Positions 55,113-55,186 of a DNA stretch of 55,186 nucleotides are shown in pieces. The translations under genes were made by a program, and so were the position numbers. The stretch is taken from IMG/VR virus record IMGVR_UViG_3300037587_000342, positions 1 to 55,186 of that record; one strand, given 5' to 3'. The notes below the pieces were generated by a model. That model saw only the letters and a program-made list of their open reading frames with translations. It was not told the origin of the DNA and searched no databases. Each line of letters opens with the position of its first letter. The first letter of the stretch is position 1. Origin of the DNA: a virus.

Positions 55113-55186
55113 ATGGCACTTCAGCGGACGAGTAGGTGGTGTGGCCGATGCGGCGCTCAGGTCTTGGCGACTCGCCCCGGCACGAA
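55113..55186 (+). CDS. Small zinc-knuckle protein, 3' partial
   Basis: ATG after TGAGGAGGGCTC encodes MALQRTSRWCGRCGAQVLATRPG and runs off the window end. The CxxC knuckle resembles small phage proteins. Confidence 0.45.
   Translation, partial: MALQRTSRWCGRCGAQVLATRPGT

Noticed and set aside
1-55186. Circular genome with the last ORF reading in frame into the first methyltransferase
   Set aside because: Joining the ends keeps a frame open, but that has a one-in-three chance. No terminal repeat is visible and the methyltransferase should have a longer N-terminus with a catalytic motif.
1-55186. CRISPR arrays, rRNA genes and tRNA genes
   Set aside because: No direct-repeat/spacer pattern or rRNA-like segment was seen. 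I did not see a convincing tRNA cloverleaf, but a covariance-model scan would be needed to exclude one.

Overview
The window is a contiguous stretch of a tailed double-stranded DNA phage (siphovirus-type) genome, GC-rich, with essentially every gene on the + strand. Genes are packed so that most stop and start codons overlap by 1 to 17 bases (TGATG, ATGA, GTGA and a recurring 8-base junction NTGCCTGA), and GTG and TTG starts are common. I cannot name the host. The GC-rich codon use, the lipoprotein in a probable lysis cassette and the lambda-style distal tail genes (L/K/J order) fit a GC-rich Gram-negative bacterium, but this is inference. Both ends cut through a gene, so the genome continues on both sides or the contig is circularly permuted.

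Layout. 1-2.2 kb: two DNA methyltransferase genes, an amino-methyltransferase (5' partial, lacking part of its AdoMet motif) and a C5-cytosine methyltransferase that contains a second, ribosome-site-equipped ORF in another frame. 2.2-10.2 kb: a terminase-small-like HTH protein followed by about 27 small ORFs, many with CxxC zinc-type motifs, plus a GroES-like co-chaperonin, an apparently catalytically dead prohead-protease-like protein and an HNH-type protein. 10.3-14 kb: large terminase, two proteins with histone-H1-like Lys/Ala tails and a MerR-type HTH protein. 14-23 kb: portal fused to a MuF-type domain, prohead protease, major capsid protein, connector and head-tail joining proteins, tail tube, and tail assembly chaperones linked by a textbook -1 frameshift site (GGGAAAC). 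23.4-39.9 kb: tape measure, lambda M/L/K/J-position tail tip proteins, then a long run of fibre, lectin-like and repeat-containing adhesion proteins. 39.9-41.4 kb: lipoprotein and small membrane proteins, a plausible lysis cassette in which no endolysin is recognisable. 41.4-43.2 kb: small zinc-type ORFs behind a good sigma70-like promoter. 43.2-47.5 kb: recombination and replication module (annealing-type protein, PD-(D/E)XK nuclease, RuvC-like resolvase, DUF1376 replication protein) whose non-coding leaders carry phased 11-bp repeats and two interleaved inverted repeats. 47.5-55.2 kb: more small zinc-type ORFs, a homing endonuclease, a DUF6197-like protein, a Gp37/Gp68-family three-cysteine enzyme, an HD hydrolase and an MmcB-like nuclease.

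How it works together: the head, joining and tail modules form one syntenic morphogenesis block. The GroES-like protein sits with the dead protease-like protein and may assist capsid or other protein folding through a host GroEL. The methyltransferases probably protect the genome. No DNA polymerase, helicase, integrase, repressor or endolysin is recognisable here, so replication and transcription appear to rely on the host and lysis genes are either cryptic or outside the window.
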